From: Hansschlegelia beijingensis
Lineage (GTDB): Bacteria > Pseudomonadota > Alphaproteobacteria > Rhizobiales > Methylopilaceae
Assembly: GCF_014196425.1 (NCBI RefSeq)
Contig: NZ_JACIDR010000002.1
Span: forward strand, 248,001 to 312,000
Reading direction: 5' to 3'
Length of the DNA stretch: 64,000 nucleotides
Made by a program: the position numbers and the translations under genes. Position 1 is the stretch's first letter. The number at the start of each line of letters is the position of its first letter. This document shows positions 7,670 through 16,025 of the stretch, piece by piece. Under the pieces are notes generated by a model. The model was not told the origin of the DNA. It did not search any database and was given only the letters and a program-made list of their open reading frames with translations.

Positions 7670-9286
7670 ATGACCGCGCAGACCCCGGTCCTGCCGCCGA
7701 TCCTGCCCGAGAACGCGCCGTTCAGCCCCGAGCAGCGGGCCTGGCTCAACGGCTTCTTCGCCGGGCTGCTTTCGCTCGATGGCGGCGTGCAGCCGCTGTC
7801 CCCGGACGCCGCCAAGGCGCTGCTGGGCTCGCCGCTGCCGGGCCAGGCGCAGCCTGTCGAGGAGGATGACGGCGCGCCCTGGCATGACGCCTCCATGCCT
7901 ATCGAGGAGCGCATGCGGCTCGCGGACGGCAGGCCGCTGCACCGGCGCATGATGGCCGCGATGGCGCAGCAGGATTGCGGGCAGTGCGGCTATCTCTGCG
8001 AGAGCTATGCGGACTCTCTCGCCAAAGGCGAAGAAAAGAAGCTCAACCTCTGCGCGCCGGGCGGCAAGGAAACCCAGCGCATGCTGAAGAAGCTCGCGCT
8101 GGAGCTCGACGGCGGCGGGACGCCGACGGCCGAGGCTGCGCCCGCAGCCGCGCCGGTCGCGGACGCGCCGGGCCGCTCGCGCGAGAACCCGGTCGAGGCA
8201 GCCTTTCTGTCGCGGCGGCGCCTCAACGCGGAAGGGTCCGACAAGGAGACGCACCACGTCGAGATCGACCTCTCGGAAAGCGGGCTGAGCTACGAGCCGG
8301 GCGACAGCTTCGGCCTGTTCGCCTCCAACGCCCGGGAGCTTTGCGCGCTCGTCGCAGCGCGGCTCGGCTGCGCGATGAACGATCTCGTGACCCATGCGGG
8401 CGAGACTCTTCCGCTCGCCACGTGGCTCGCAGACAAGGTGTCCCTCGGCGCGGCCCCTGACGCGCTGTTCGAACTGCTCGGGACCTATGCGGAGGACGCC
8501 GCCGACAAGGCGAGGCTCGCGCGGCTCGCGGAGGGCGAGGATCCGGACGGCGACCTCGAGACGCTGGACGTGCTCGCCGCGCTGGAGAAGTTTCCCGACG
8601 CGAAGCCGCCGCTCGCCGAGTTTCTCGCGACCCTGGAGCCGCTGCAGCCGCGGCTCTACTCGATCTCCTCCGCGCTGTCCGCCGATCCCGGCAAGGTCAG
8701 CCTCACGGTCGACGCCGTCCGCTACCGCGTCGGCGACCGCATGCGGCTCGGCCTCGCCTCCACCTACCTCGCGGACCGGGTCGGGCCCGGCGACCGTCTC
8801 AAGGTCTATGTCCAGAAGGCGCACGGCTTCGCCCTGCCGAAGGACGGGGCCACGCCGATCGTCATGGTCGGCCCCGGCACCGGGATCGCGCCGTTCCGGT
8901 CTTTCCTGCGCGAGCGGCGCGCGACCGGCGCGACCGGCGGCGCCTGGCTGTTCTTCGGGCACCAGCGCGAGGCGACCGACTTTCTCTACCGCGAAGAGCT
9001 GGCGGAGCTTCAGCAAGCGGGCGCGCTGACGACGCTGTCCCTCGCCTGGTCACGCGACGGCGCGGAGAAGGTCTACGTCCAGGACCGCATGCGGGAGGCT
9101 GGCGCGGAGCTCTGGAACTGGCTGGAGCGCGGCGCGCATTTCTACGTCTGCGGCGACGCCAAGCGCATGGCCGTCGACGTCGAGAAGGCGCTGGTCGACA
9201 TCGTCTCCGAACACGGCGCGCGCGACGGCAAGGCGTTCGTCGCCGAACTGCGCAAGGCCGGCCGCTATCAGGCGGACGTCTATTGA
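7670..9286 (+). CDS. CysJ-like FAD/NADPH reductase with an N-terminal [Fe-S] domain in place of the FMN domain
   Basis: A 538-residue protein. Residues 17-32 (PFSPEQRAWLNGFFAG) resemble the CysJ N-terminal motif. A four-cysteine motif follows, C103-x2-C106-x3-C110-x17-C128 (DCGQCGYLCESYA ... LCAPGG), the pattern of PF04060-type [4Fe-4S] domains as in RnfB. From about residue 165 onward it is the FAD/NADPH half of the CPR/CysJ family: RLYSISSAL (FAD), VGPGTGIAPFRSFL and LFFGHQREATDFLYREEL (NADPH), ending AGRYQADVY. No flavodoxin-like FMN domain is present. It starts 2 bp after nirA, so the simplest reading is NADPH to FAD to [4Fe-4S] to NirA. Annotation pipelines often call such proteins 'sulfite reductase subunit alpha'. 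Confidence 0.8.
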   Translation: MTAQTPVLPPILPENAPFSPEQRAWLNGFFAGLLSLDGGVQPLSPDAAKALLGSPLPGQAQPVEEDDGAPWHDASMPIEERMRLADGRPLHRRMMAAMAQQDCGQCGYLCESYADSLAKGEEKKLNLCAPGGKETQRMLKKLALELDGGGTPTAEAAPAAAPVADAPGRSRENPVEAAFLSRRRLNAEGSDKETHHVEIDLSESGLSYEPGDSFGLFASNARELCALVAARLGCAMNDLVTHAGETLPLATWLADKVSLGAAPDALFELLGTYAEDAADKARLARLAEGEDPDGDLETLDVLAALEKFPDAKPPLAEFLATLEPLQPRLYSISSALSADPGKVSLTVDAVRYRVGDRMRLGLASTYLADRVGPGDRLKVYVQKAHGFALPKDGATPIVMVGPGTGIAPFRSFLRERRATGATGGAWLFFGHQREATDFLYREELAELQQAGALTTLSLAWSRDGAEKVYVQDRMREAGAELWNWLERGAHFYVCGDAKRMAVDVEKALVDIVSEHGARDGKAFVAELRKAGRYQADVY

Positions 9287-9326
9287 AGCCCGCCCCGGCC
9301 GGGTCAACGCACATGGCGGGGCGCTC

Positions 9327-12014
9327 GTGAACCCCCATGAGCGTGAGCCGACGCCGGTCCGCACCGCCTGCCCGTATTGCGGCGTCGGCTGCGGCGTGCT
9401 GGCGACGCCTGACGGCGCCGGCGGCGCAAGCATCGCCGGCGATCCGGCGCACCCGTCGAATTTCGGCCGGCTCTGCTCCAAGGGCGCGGCGCTGGGCGAG
9501 ACGCTCTCGCTCGACGGCCGCCTGCTGCACCCCGAGATCGAAGGCCGCCGGGCGTCGTGGGACGAGGCGCTGGACGCCGCCGCGCGGGGCTTCCGCGAAA
9601 CGCTCGATCGGCACGGGCCGGAGGCGATCGCCCTCTATCTGTCGGGGCAGTTGCTGACGGAGGACTATTACGCCGCCAACAAGCTGTTCAAAGGCTTCCT
9701 CGGCTCCGCGAACGTCGACACCAATTCCCGGCTCTGCATGTCGTCCTCCGTCGCGGGCCACAAGCGCGCCTTCGGCGCCGACACCGTCCCGGGCGTCTAC
9801 CGCGATCTCGAGACCGCCGACCTCCTCGTGCTCGTCGGCTCCAACGCCGCTTGGTGCCACCCGGTGCTGCACCAGCGGATGCTGGCCGCGCGGGCCGCGC
9901 GCGGGACCAGGATCGTCGTGCTGGACCCCCGCCGCACCGCGACGGCGGACGAAGCCGACCTGCATCTGCAGCTCAGGGGCGGCTCGGACGTCGCGCTGTT
10001 CTCCGGGCTGCTCGTCGCGCTGGCCGACGGCGGCTTCGTCGATCAGGCTTACGTCGACGCCCACACGTCAGGCTTCCAGGCGGCTCTCGCCCGCGCGCGC
10101 GAGATCGCGCCCGACCTCGCCGCCGTCGCGGCCGCGTGCGGCCTCGCCGAGGCGGAGATCGCCGCGTTCTTCGACCTGTTCGCCGGCGCCGAACGCGTGG
10201 TGACGCTCTACAGCCAGGGCGTGAACCAGTCGGCGCAGGGGACCGACAAGGTCAACGCGATCATCAACGTGCATCTCGCGACAGGCCGCATCGGCCGCGA
10301 AGGCATGGGGCCCTTTTCGCTCACCGGGCAGCCCAACGCGATGGGCGGCCGCGAGGTCGGGGGCCTCGCCAACCAGCTCGCGGCCCATATGGGCTTCGAC
10401 GCCGCCTCGATCGACAGGGTCCGCCGCTTCTGGGACGCGCCCCGCATGGCGCGCGCGGAGGGCCGCATGGCGGTCGACATGTTCGAGGCCATCGACCGCG
10501 GGGAGATCAGAGCCCTTTGGGTGATGGGCACCAATCCGGCCGCCTCGCTGCCGCGCGCCGACGCTGTGCGCAAGGCCTTGGCGAAGCTCGATCATTTCGT
10601 CGTGTCGGAGAACGTCGCCTCGAACGACACCCTCACGGCCGGAGCGAAGATCCGTCTTCCGGCTTCGGCGTGGGGCGAGAAGGACGGCACAGTCACGAAC
10701 TCGGAACGGCGCATATCGCGTCAGCGGCCTTTCCTGCCCCTGCCCGGCGAGGCGCGGCCGGACTGGTGGATCATCGCCCGCGTCGCGGAGCGGCTCGGCT
10801 TCGGCGCGGCCTTCGCCTGGCGTACGGCCGGCGAGGCGTTCCGCGAGCACGCCGCGCTTTCGGCCTTCGAGAATGGCGGCGCGCGCGACTTCGACATCGG
10901 CGCGCTCGCCGAGCTCGACGACGACGCCTATGACGCCCTGGAGCCGACCCAGTGGCCCGCCAAGCGCCGCGACGCCGGCGGGGAGACGCGGTTCTTCGCC
11001 GAGGGCGGCTTCTTCACCGGCGACCGGCGCGCGCGCTTTGTGGCCGTCGAGCCGCCCGCGAGCCGTCCCCCGGACGCCGGCCGGACGCTGCGCCTCAACA
11101 CCGGGCGGATCCGCGACCAGTGGCACACGATGACCCGCACGGGCAGAAGCCCGCGTCTCGCCAGCCATCTGCCCGAGCCTTTCCTCGAGATCTCGCCGCG
11201 TGACGGGCTTCGGGCCGGACTGACCGACGGCGGCTTTGCGCGCGTGTCGAGCGCCCACGGCGAAGCGGTGCTCCGCGTGCGGTTCGACCCGACCGCGCGC
11301 GACGGCGCCGTCTTCGCCCCGATTCACTGGACGGAGGAGACCTCATCCGGCGCGCGCGTCGCCGCCCTCGTGCACGCCGTGACCGACCCGGTCTCCGGCC
11401 AGCCCGACGCCAAGGCGACCGCCGTGGCCGCTGCGCCGGTCGTCTTCGGCCGACAGGGCTTCGCGCTGACCCGCGGCGCGCTCGGCGTTCTGGATGAAGG
11501 GGCCTGGTGGGCTCGCGCCGTGGCGCCTCACGGCGTCAGCCTGCTCTTCGCCACCAATGGCGCCGTCACGCTCGAAGAGGTGTTCCCGGATCTCCGGGGC
11601 AGCGACGAGATCGTCGACTTCGTCGACCCCGCCCGCGGGACCTACCGGGCCGGGGCGTTCCGCGACGGGCTGCTGCAGGCGGCCTTGTTCGTGGGACCTG
11701 GATCGCAGGCCGGCGCGTGGAGCTTCCTTCGGGGGAAGCTCGGCGCCAGGCTGACCGAGGGGGAGATCCGGGGCCTGCTCCTGGCCGGTCGCGCCCGCGG
11801 CGGCGCGGATTGCGGCCCCTTGGTCTGCGCCTGCCACGGCGTCTCCCGAGGCGCGATCGAGGACGCGCTGCGCGCCGGCGCGAACGACGCCGCCACCGTG
11901 GGGAGCATGACGAGCGCCGGAACGAACTGCGGCTCCTGCCTTCCGGAGATCCGCCGGATGGTCGCCGCGGCCCGGGTCAGGACGAACGTCCCGGCGTTGG
12001 GTCTCTTCGGCTGA
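9327..12014 (+). CDS. nasA: assimilatory nitrate reductase catalytic subunit with C-terminal [2Fe-2S] domain
   Basis: An 895-residue molybdopterin oxidoreductase that reduces nitrate to nitrite in the cytoplasm; no Tat signal is present. The N-terminal [4Fe-4S] ligands are C15, C18, C22 and C50 (CPYCGVGC ... LCSKG). The bis-MGD-binding core follows with family blocks such as NSRLCMSS, GQPNAMGGREVG and WVMGTNPAASLP. The extreme C-terminus is a BFD-like [2Fe-2S] domain with C834-x-C836 and C868-x2-C871 (VCACHG ... NCGSC), the port for a flavoprotein donor. Translation starts at GTG 9327, 40 bp after the preceding gene. It ends the nitrate operon, 5 bp from a convergent gene, with no visible terminator between them. 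Confidence 0.92.
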   Translation: MNPHEREPTPVRTACPYCGVGCGVLATPDGAGGASIAGDPAHPSNFGRLCSKGAALGETLSLDGRLLHPEIEGRRASWDEALDAAARGFRETLDRHGPEAIALYLSGQLLTEDYYAANKLFKGFLGSANVDTNSRLCMSSSVAGHKRAFGADTVPGVYRDLETADLLVLVGSNAAWCHPVLHQRMLAARAARGTRIVVLDPRRTATADEADLHLQLRGGSDVALFSGLLVALADGGFVDQAYVDAHTSGFQAALARAREIAPDLAAVAAACGLAEAEIAAFFDLFAGAERVVTLYSQGVNQSAQGTDKVNAIINVHLATGRIGREGMGPFSLTGQPNAMGGREVGGLANQLAAHMGFDAASIDRVRRFWDAPRMARAEGRMAVDMFEAIDRGEIRALWVMGTNPAASLPRADAVRKALAKLDHFVVSENVASNDTLTAGAKIRLPASAWGEKDGTVTNSERRISRQRPFLPLPGEARPDWWIIARVAERLGFGAAFAWRTAGEAFREHAALSAFENGGARDFDIGALAELDDDAYDALEPTQWPAKRRDAGGETRFFAEGGFFTGDRRARFVAVEPPASRPPDAGRTLRLNTGRIRDQWHTMTRTGRSPRLASHLPEPFLEISPRDGLRAGLTDGGFARVSSAHGEAVLRVRFDPTARDGAVFAPIHWTEETSSGARVAALVHAVTDPVSGQPDAKATAVAAAPVVFGRQGFALTRGALGVLDEGAWWARAVAPHGVSLLFATNGAVTLEEVFPDLRGSDEIVDFVDPARGTYRAGAFRDGLLQAALFVGPGSQAGAWSFLRGKLGARLTEGEIRGLLLAGRARGGADCGPLVCACHGVSRGAIEDALRAGANDAATVGSMTSAGTNCGSCLPEIRRMVAAARVRTNVPALGLFG

Positions 12015-12019
12015 AAAGC

Positions 12020-13066
12020 TCAGGCCGGGAAGGCGAGCACGATCCGGGTGCCGCGGTGCGCGGAGTCCCGCTCCATGCGGGACTGGATCGTCGCGGCCAT
12101 CGTGCGGACGATCTTCTGGCCGAGCCCGGTGCCCTTCGGCGCGGCGTCCTCCGCCATGCCGACGCCGTCGTCCTCGACGCTGAGCGCCAGGGTCGCGCCC
12201 GCGCGCGCGAGCTTCACGCGCACCTCGCCCTCGACGCCCTTCGGATAGGCGTATTTGAACGCATTCGTGACGAGCTCCGTCACGATCACGCCGAGGGAGA
12301 CCGCGCGGTCCGTGGCCATCTTCATCGGCTCCACCATGAGCGCGATGCGGTGCGGACGGTCGCTGGTGCGCAGCGAGCTCTCGAGCTCCTCGGCGAGCCC
12401 GGTCAGATACTCGTCCATGTCGACCGAACGGACGTCGTGCGACGTGTAGAGCCGGCGATGGATCTGCGCGATCGCGAGAATCCGCGCCTCCGTCTCGCGC
12501 ATCATGTCGCGCGCCGGCCCGTCCGGCAGCGAAGAGGACTGCAGATGCACGAAGGCCGAGACGAGCTGCAGGCTGTTGCCGACGCGGTGGTTGACCTCGC
12601 GCAGCAGCGTCTCGGCGCGGTCGCGCGCCTCGACCATGGCGCGCTCGGCGGCTTCCTTCTGCCGCCGCACCTCGACCTGCTCGATGGCCTGCGTGATCGC
12701 GGCGCGGAGCAGGGCCAGGAATTCGCCCGCCACATCCTTGATGACGTAGTCGGAAGCGCCGGCCTTGAGGGCCGCGACCGCGACGCGGCCGTCGTCCGTG
12801 CCGGTGACGTAGATCACGGGCGGTGGCTCGGGCAGCGCCTTGATCGCCGGGAGCAGATCGAGGCCGGTCTCGCCGGCCAGGAAATGGTCGAGCGCGACCA
12901 CGTCGAAGCGCTCCTCGCCCAGCAGCCGCAACCCCTCGCCGCAGGTCGCGACCGCCGTCACCGCGTAGCCGGCCCGCGCCAGATCCCGCGAGACGAGACG
13001 GCGCAGCGCCTCGTCGTCCTCGATGTAGAGGATCTTGCGCGCGACCTCTGCCGGGCCTTCGCTCAT
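12020..13066 (-). CDS. hybrid receiver-histidine kinase (REC-HisKA_2-HATPase)
   Basis: 348 residues, soluble. A receiver domain comes first (acidic pocket IEDD at 15-18, phosphoacceptor D60 in VVALDHFLAG, conserved K110), then a HisKA_2-type dimerisation helix with phosphohistidine H160 (REVNHRVGNSLQLV) and an HATPase domain (N268 in ELVTNAFKYAYP, GTGLGQKI). The 'H-R-x-x-N-x-L' box is that of HisKA_2/PdtaS-like kinases, which in alphaproteobacteria often feed the general stress response. It is the last of three genes that overlap by 4 bp each, so it may take phosphate from the CHASE3 kinase at its own receiver. The downstream target is not in the window. Confidence 0.85.
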   Translation of the reverse strand: MSEGPAEVARKILYIEDDEALRRLVSRDLARAGYAVTAVATCGEGLRLLGEERFDVVALDHFLAGETGLDLLPAIKALPEPPPVIYVTGTDDGRVAVAALKAGASDYVIKDVAGEFLALLRAAITQAIEQVEVRRQKEAAERAMVEARDRAETLLREVNHRVGNSLQLVSAFVHLQSSSLPDGPARDMMRETEARILAIAQIHRRLYTSHDVRSVDMDEYLTGLAEELESSLRTSDRPHRIALMVEPMKMATDRAVSLGVIVTELVTNAFKYAYPKGVEGEVRVKLARAGATLALSVEDDGVGMAEDAAPKGTGLGQKIVRTMAATIQSRMERDSAHRGTRIVLAFPA

Positions 13067-13497
13067 GCGTCGGGAACCTGCATCACCGACAGGAACAGGC
13101 CGAGCTGGCGGATCGCGGTGGCGAAGGTGTCGTAGTCCACCGGCTTGGTGATGTAGACGTTGCAGCCGAGATCGTAGCAGCGCTGGATCTCGACCTTGTC
13201 GTCGGTGGTGGTCAGCACGATCACCGGCGCGCGCTTCAGCCGGTCGTGGTGCTTGAGGATCGTCAGGATGTCGATCCCGGTCATGTCCGGCAGGTTCAGG
13301 TCGAGCAGGATCAGCAGCGGGCCGTTCGCGGTCGTCTCGGACGACTGCAGGAACTGCAGCGCGGACGTGCCGTCGGCGAAGTGGCGGATCTCATTGTTGA
13401 CGCCCGCGCGGCGGACGTTCTTCTCGATCAGGCGTGCGTGTCCCTGATCGTCCTCGATCATGACGATCACGACCGGACGTTGGTTGCTGGTGTTCAT
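13063..13497 (-). CDS. single-domain response regulator (Rcp1-like)
   Basis: 144 residues consisting of a receiver domain only: acidic pair in MIEDDQGHARLIEKNVRRAG, phosphoacceptor D66 (LLILLDLNLPDMTG), T/S switch in IVLTTTDD and K118 (YITKPVDYDTF). The ARLIEKN signature and the long linker after the acidic pair are those of Rcp1-type regulators, usually partners of kinases encoded next to them. No output domain is present, so it acts by protein contact or as a phosphate shuttle. It overlaps the neighbouring genes on both sides by 4 bp (13063-13066 and 13494-13497), implying strict co-translation with the two kinases. Confidence 0.88.
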   Translation of the reverse strand: MNTSNQRPVVIVMIEDDQGHARLIEKNVRRAGVNNEIRHFADGTSALQFLQSSETTANGPLLILLDLNLPDMTGIDILTILKHHDRLKRAPVIVLTTTDDKVEIQRCYDLGCNVYITKPVDYDTFATAIRQLGLFLSVMQVPDA

Positions 13498-14996
13498 GCT
13501 GCGGCCTGCGTCTCGGTTTGCGGCCGCAGAACGGCCGGGAAGGTCAGGTGGAAGGTGGAGCCCTTGCCGGGCTCGGAAGTCAGGCTGATCGTGCCGCCCA
13601 GCCTGCGCACGCTGGCGCGCACGAAGGCGAGGCCCAGGCCTTCCCCGGGCTTGTCCTGCGCGCCGGCGCGGCGGAAGAGCTCGAACACGCGTTCATGGTC
13701 CTTGGCGTCGATGCCGCGCCCATTGTCCTCGATCGTGTACTCGACCTGCGGGCCGACCCGCCGTCCCCGGATCTCGATCCGGCCCGGTCGCGCCGGGTCG
13801 AGATACTTCACCGCGTTCTCTATCAGGTTTTGGAAAATCTGCTCTATCGAGAGCCGGTCGGTGACGAGCGCGGGCATGGACGGGTCGACCACGATCTCGG
13901 CCCCCACCCCGGCCGTCTGCTGATGCAGCGTCGCCGCGATCGCGTTCGCCATGTCGGTGACCGAGACGCTCTCCGGCGTCACCACGCGACGACCCTCGCG
14001 CGACAGCCGCAGGATGGCGTTGATCAGCCGGTCCATCTTGGCCGTCGAGGTGCGTATGAAGCTGATCGCCTCGGGCAGGTCGACCTCGACGGCCTCGCGG
14101 GCCTCCGGCCTGATCTTGTCCGGCACGCTTTCCGTCAGCTCATCCAGCTGCTCCTTCAGCACGCCCCGCGCGGCGTCCAGTTCGCTGGTGAAACCCATCA
14201 CGTTGACCAGCGGCGCCCGCAGATCGTGGCTGACGATATAGGCGAAGCGCTGGATTTCGCCATTCGCCGCGAGCAGCTCGGACGTGCGCTCCGCCACCGC
14301 CGCCTCGAGGCCGTGATTGGCCTGCGCCAGCTCCTGTTGCGCGGCCGCCAGCACGCGCGTCTGCCGCCGGACCAGCAGCTGCGCCACGAAGGCGAGCGCG
14401 GCCGCGATGACCAGTCCGAGCACGACGACAGCGAGCAGCCCGTTCGAGAGGCGCGCGGCGTCCTCCGTGCGTTCGGCGAGGGTCGCGTCCTCACGCGCGG
14501 TCATCCGGCTGACCAGCTGCCGTATCTGCACCATGGCCTCGCGGCCGCGGTCGGACAGCACGATGGCCTGCGCCTCCGCGCGACGCCCGCTTGTGCTGAG
14601 CCCGACGGTCTCCGCGAGTTCGGCGAACTTGTCCCTGACCGTCGCCCGCACCGTCTCGAAATCCTGACGCTGCGGCCCGTCCGGTCCGATCAGCTCCCCA
14701 AGGCGACGGAAGTGGTCGTCGATCTTCTCCAGGGAGCTGCGGTACGGCCTCAGGTAACGCTCTTCGCCCGTCAGCAGGTAGCCGCGCTGTCCCGTCTCGG
14801 CGTCCTGCGCGAGACTGAGCGTCCGGACGATCTCGTTCTTGGTCTCGAGCGTGGTCGCGACCTGACGGTTGAAGTCGTCGGATTTGCTGACGAGCCACAC
14901 CGTCGCCCCGCCGACCGCGACCAGCGCGGCGAAGCCGAGGATGAGCATCAGGATTTCGTTGCGGACGGCGGAGTCCCGCCCAAGCGAGCGCGTCAT
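13494..14996 (-). CDS. CHASE3-domain membrane sensor histidine kinase
   Basis: 500 residues. Membrane segments lie at about 14-36 and 184-208 and enclose a periplasmic CHASE3 domain (block QDAETGQRGYLLTGEERYLRPY). A short coiled coil follows (about 215-250), then HisKA with H257 (RFAYIVSHDLRAPL) and an HATPase domain (N394 in QNLIENAVKY, DNGRGID, GLGLAFVR). The C-terminal lobe resembles phytochrome-type kinases that pair with Rcp1-like regulators, matching the next gene. It is the first gene of the three-gene unit. The signal sensed by CHASE3 domains is generally not known, and nothing in the neighbourhood reveals it. Confidence 0.88.
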   Translation of the reverse strand: MTRSLGRDSAVRNEILMLILGFAALVAVGGATVWLVSKSDDFNRQVATTLETKNEIVRTLSLAQDAETGQRGYLLTGEERYLRPYRSSLEKIDDHFRRLGELIGPDGPQRQDFETVRATVRDKFAELAETVGLSTSGRRAEAQAIVLSDRGREAMVQIRQLVSRMTAREDATLAERTEDAARLSNGLLAVVVLGLVIAAALAFVAQLLVRRQTRVLAAAQQELAQANHGLEAAVAERTSELLAANGEIQRFAYIVSHDLRAPLVNVMGFTSELDAARGVLKEQLDELTESVPDKIRPEAREAVEVDLPEAISFIRTSTAKMDRLINAILRLSREGRRVVTPESVSVTDMANAIAATLHQQTAGVGAEIVVDPSMPALVTDRLSIEQIFQNLIENAVKYLDPARPGRIEIRGRRVGPQVEYTIEDNGRGIDAKDHERVFELFRRAGAQDKPGEGLGLAFVRASVRRLGGTISLTSEPGKGSTFHLTFPAVLRPQTETQAAA

Positions 14997-15148
14997 CGCG
15001 CCGTCCCAACCGCGGTGCGGCGCATTTCCAGGATTTCTGACACTCCGGCTATCAACGCGGCCGCCTTGTTGTTTCGCCGGTAGTCACATGCCGCCTAACG
15101 GGGGCCCCGTCCAGCCCTAAATCCACGCCAGCTGGCGGCGCACGAAAG

Positions 15149-15907
15149 TCAGTCGGCGATGCGGAGACTCGAGGCGGCCTGCTTGTCGAGCGCGCGGCGG
15201 CGCAGATCGACCTGACGCCAGTTGAACGTCATCCGCACCCGCCCGCCCGGCAGCCGCTTCACGCCCGCGATCCTACGCGGCCCGGCCGCGAACCCGAAGG
15301 TCGCGACCGGGACGGTCCCGGTGACCTTGAAGCCGCGCTCGGCGAGCAGCGCCCGCACCCGGACGCAATAGTCGACCGAGCGTTGCGAGTAGCGGGTCTC
15401 GCCGTGGCCCGCCCGGTACTTCATGACGGTGGCGCAGATGTCCTGGCCGGTCTTTCGCCAGGCCTGGCTGAGATAACGGACGCCGTACCGCACGTTCACC
15501 GCCGGATCGAACAAGGTCGGCAAGGGCCCCTGAAACCCGAGCATCCGGGCGGTCGAGGGCAACACCTGCATCAGCCCGACCTCGCCCACGGAGCCGACGG
15601 CGTTGGGGTCGAAGCCGCTCTCGACCTCGGCGACCGCTTCGGCGACCTCGGGGGGCAGCGCGTTCGCCACGGCCTGCTCCCGGACCATCTTGCGCAGGGT
15701 CGCGGCGTCGGGCGGCGCCGGCGGAGCCTCCGCGGAAGCGGCGGCCGGGGGCGGCGTGACCGCCGGCTCAGGGGGAGCCACGGCCTGGGCGTCAGCGCCC
15801 TGCGCCGCGGCCAGGCACACGAGCGCAGCCAGGCCGAGCCGCCCCAGATGGACGCCTGTCGACCGACACGCTCCTGGACGCGCGCGGGATCGGGGCTGGC
15901 CAGTCAT
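15149..15907 (-). CDS. lytic transglycosylase (SLT domain), exported
   Basis: 252 residues. A signal peptide (hydrophobic core LGLAALVCLAAA, likely cleavage after ADA) is followed by an Ala/Pro-rich linker to about residue 65. The SLT domain shows the catalytic glutamate in VAEVESGFDP and the family blocks GEVGLMQVLPSTARMLG and YLSQAWRKTG. Such enzymes cut the glycan strand of peptidoglycan, leaving 1,6-anhydro ends. The last ~55 residues (from about FAAGPRRIAGV) are outside the SLT fold and were not recognised. A 118-bp intergenic region separates it from the divergent membrane-protein gene. Confidence 0.85.
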   Translation of the reverse strand: MTGQPRSRARPGACRSTGVHLGRLGLAALVCLAAAQGADAQAVAPPEPAVTPPPAAASAEAPPAPPDAATLRKMVREQAVANALPPEVAEAVAEVESGFDPNAVGSVGEVGLMQVLPSTARMLGFQGPLPTLFDPAVNVRYGVRYLSQAWRKTGQDICATVMKYRAGHGETRYSQRSVDYCVRVRALLAERGFKVTGTVPVATFGFAAGPRRIAGVKRLPGGRVRMTFNWRQVDLRRRALDKQAASSLRIAD

Positions 15908-15967
15908 CCCGCCGATCTTGCGCCGCGCCGGGCCGGCCCCGCAACCTCGGCGGACGTTATCCTTTCA

Positions 15968-15979
15968 CCAAAGCTTTGG
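15968..15979. promoter_or_regulatory. 12-bp perfect palindrome between divergent genes
   Basis: CCAAAGCTTTGG at 15968-15979 is a perfect palindrome in the intergenic region between the lytic transglycosylase (minus) and the polytopic membrane protein (plus). It could be an operator; no known regulator is assigned. Confidence 0.25.
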
Positions 15980-16025
15980 CGCCATGCTCGCGCACGCCTT
16001 CCTCGCGAGACGTGGAGCAGACGCC

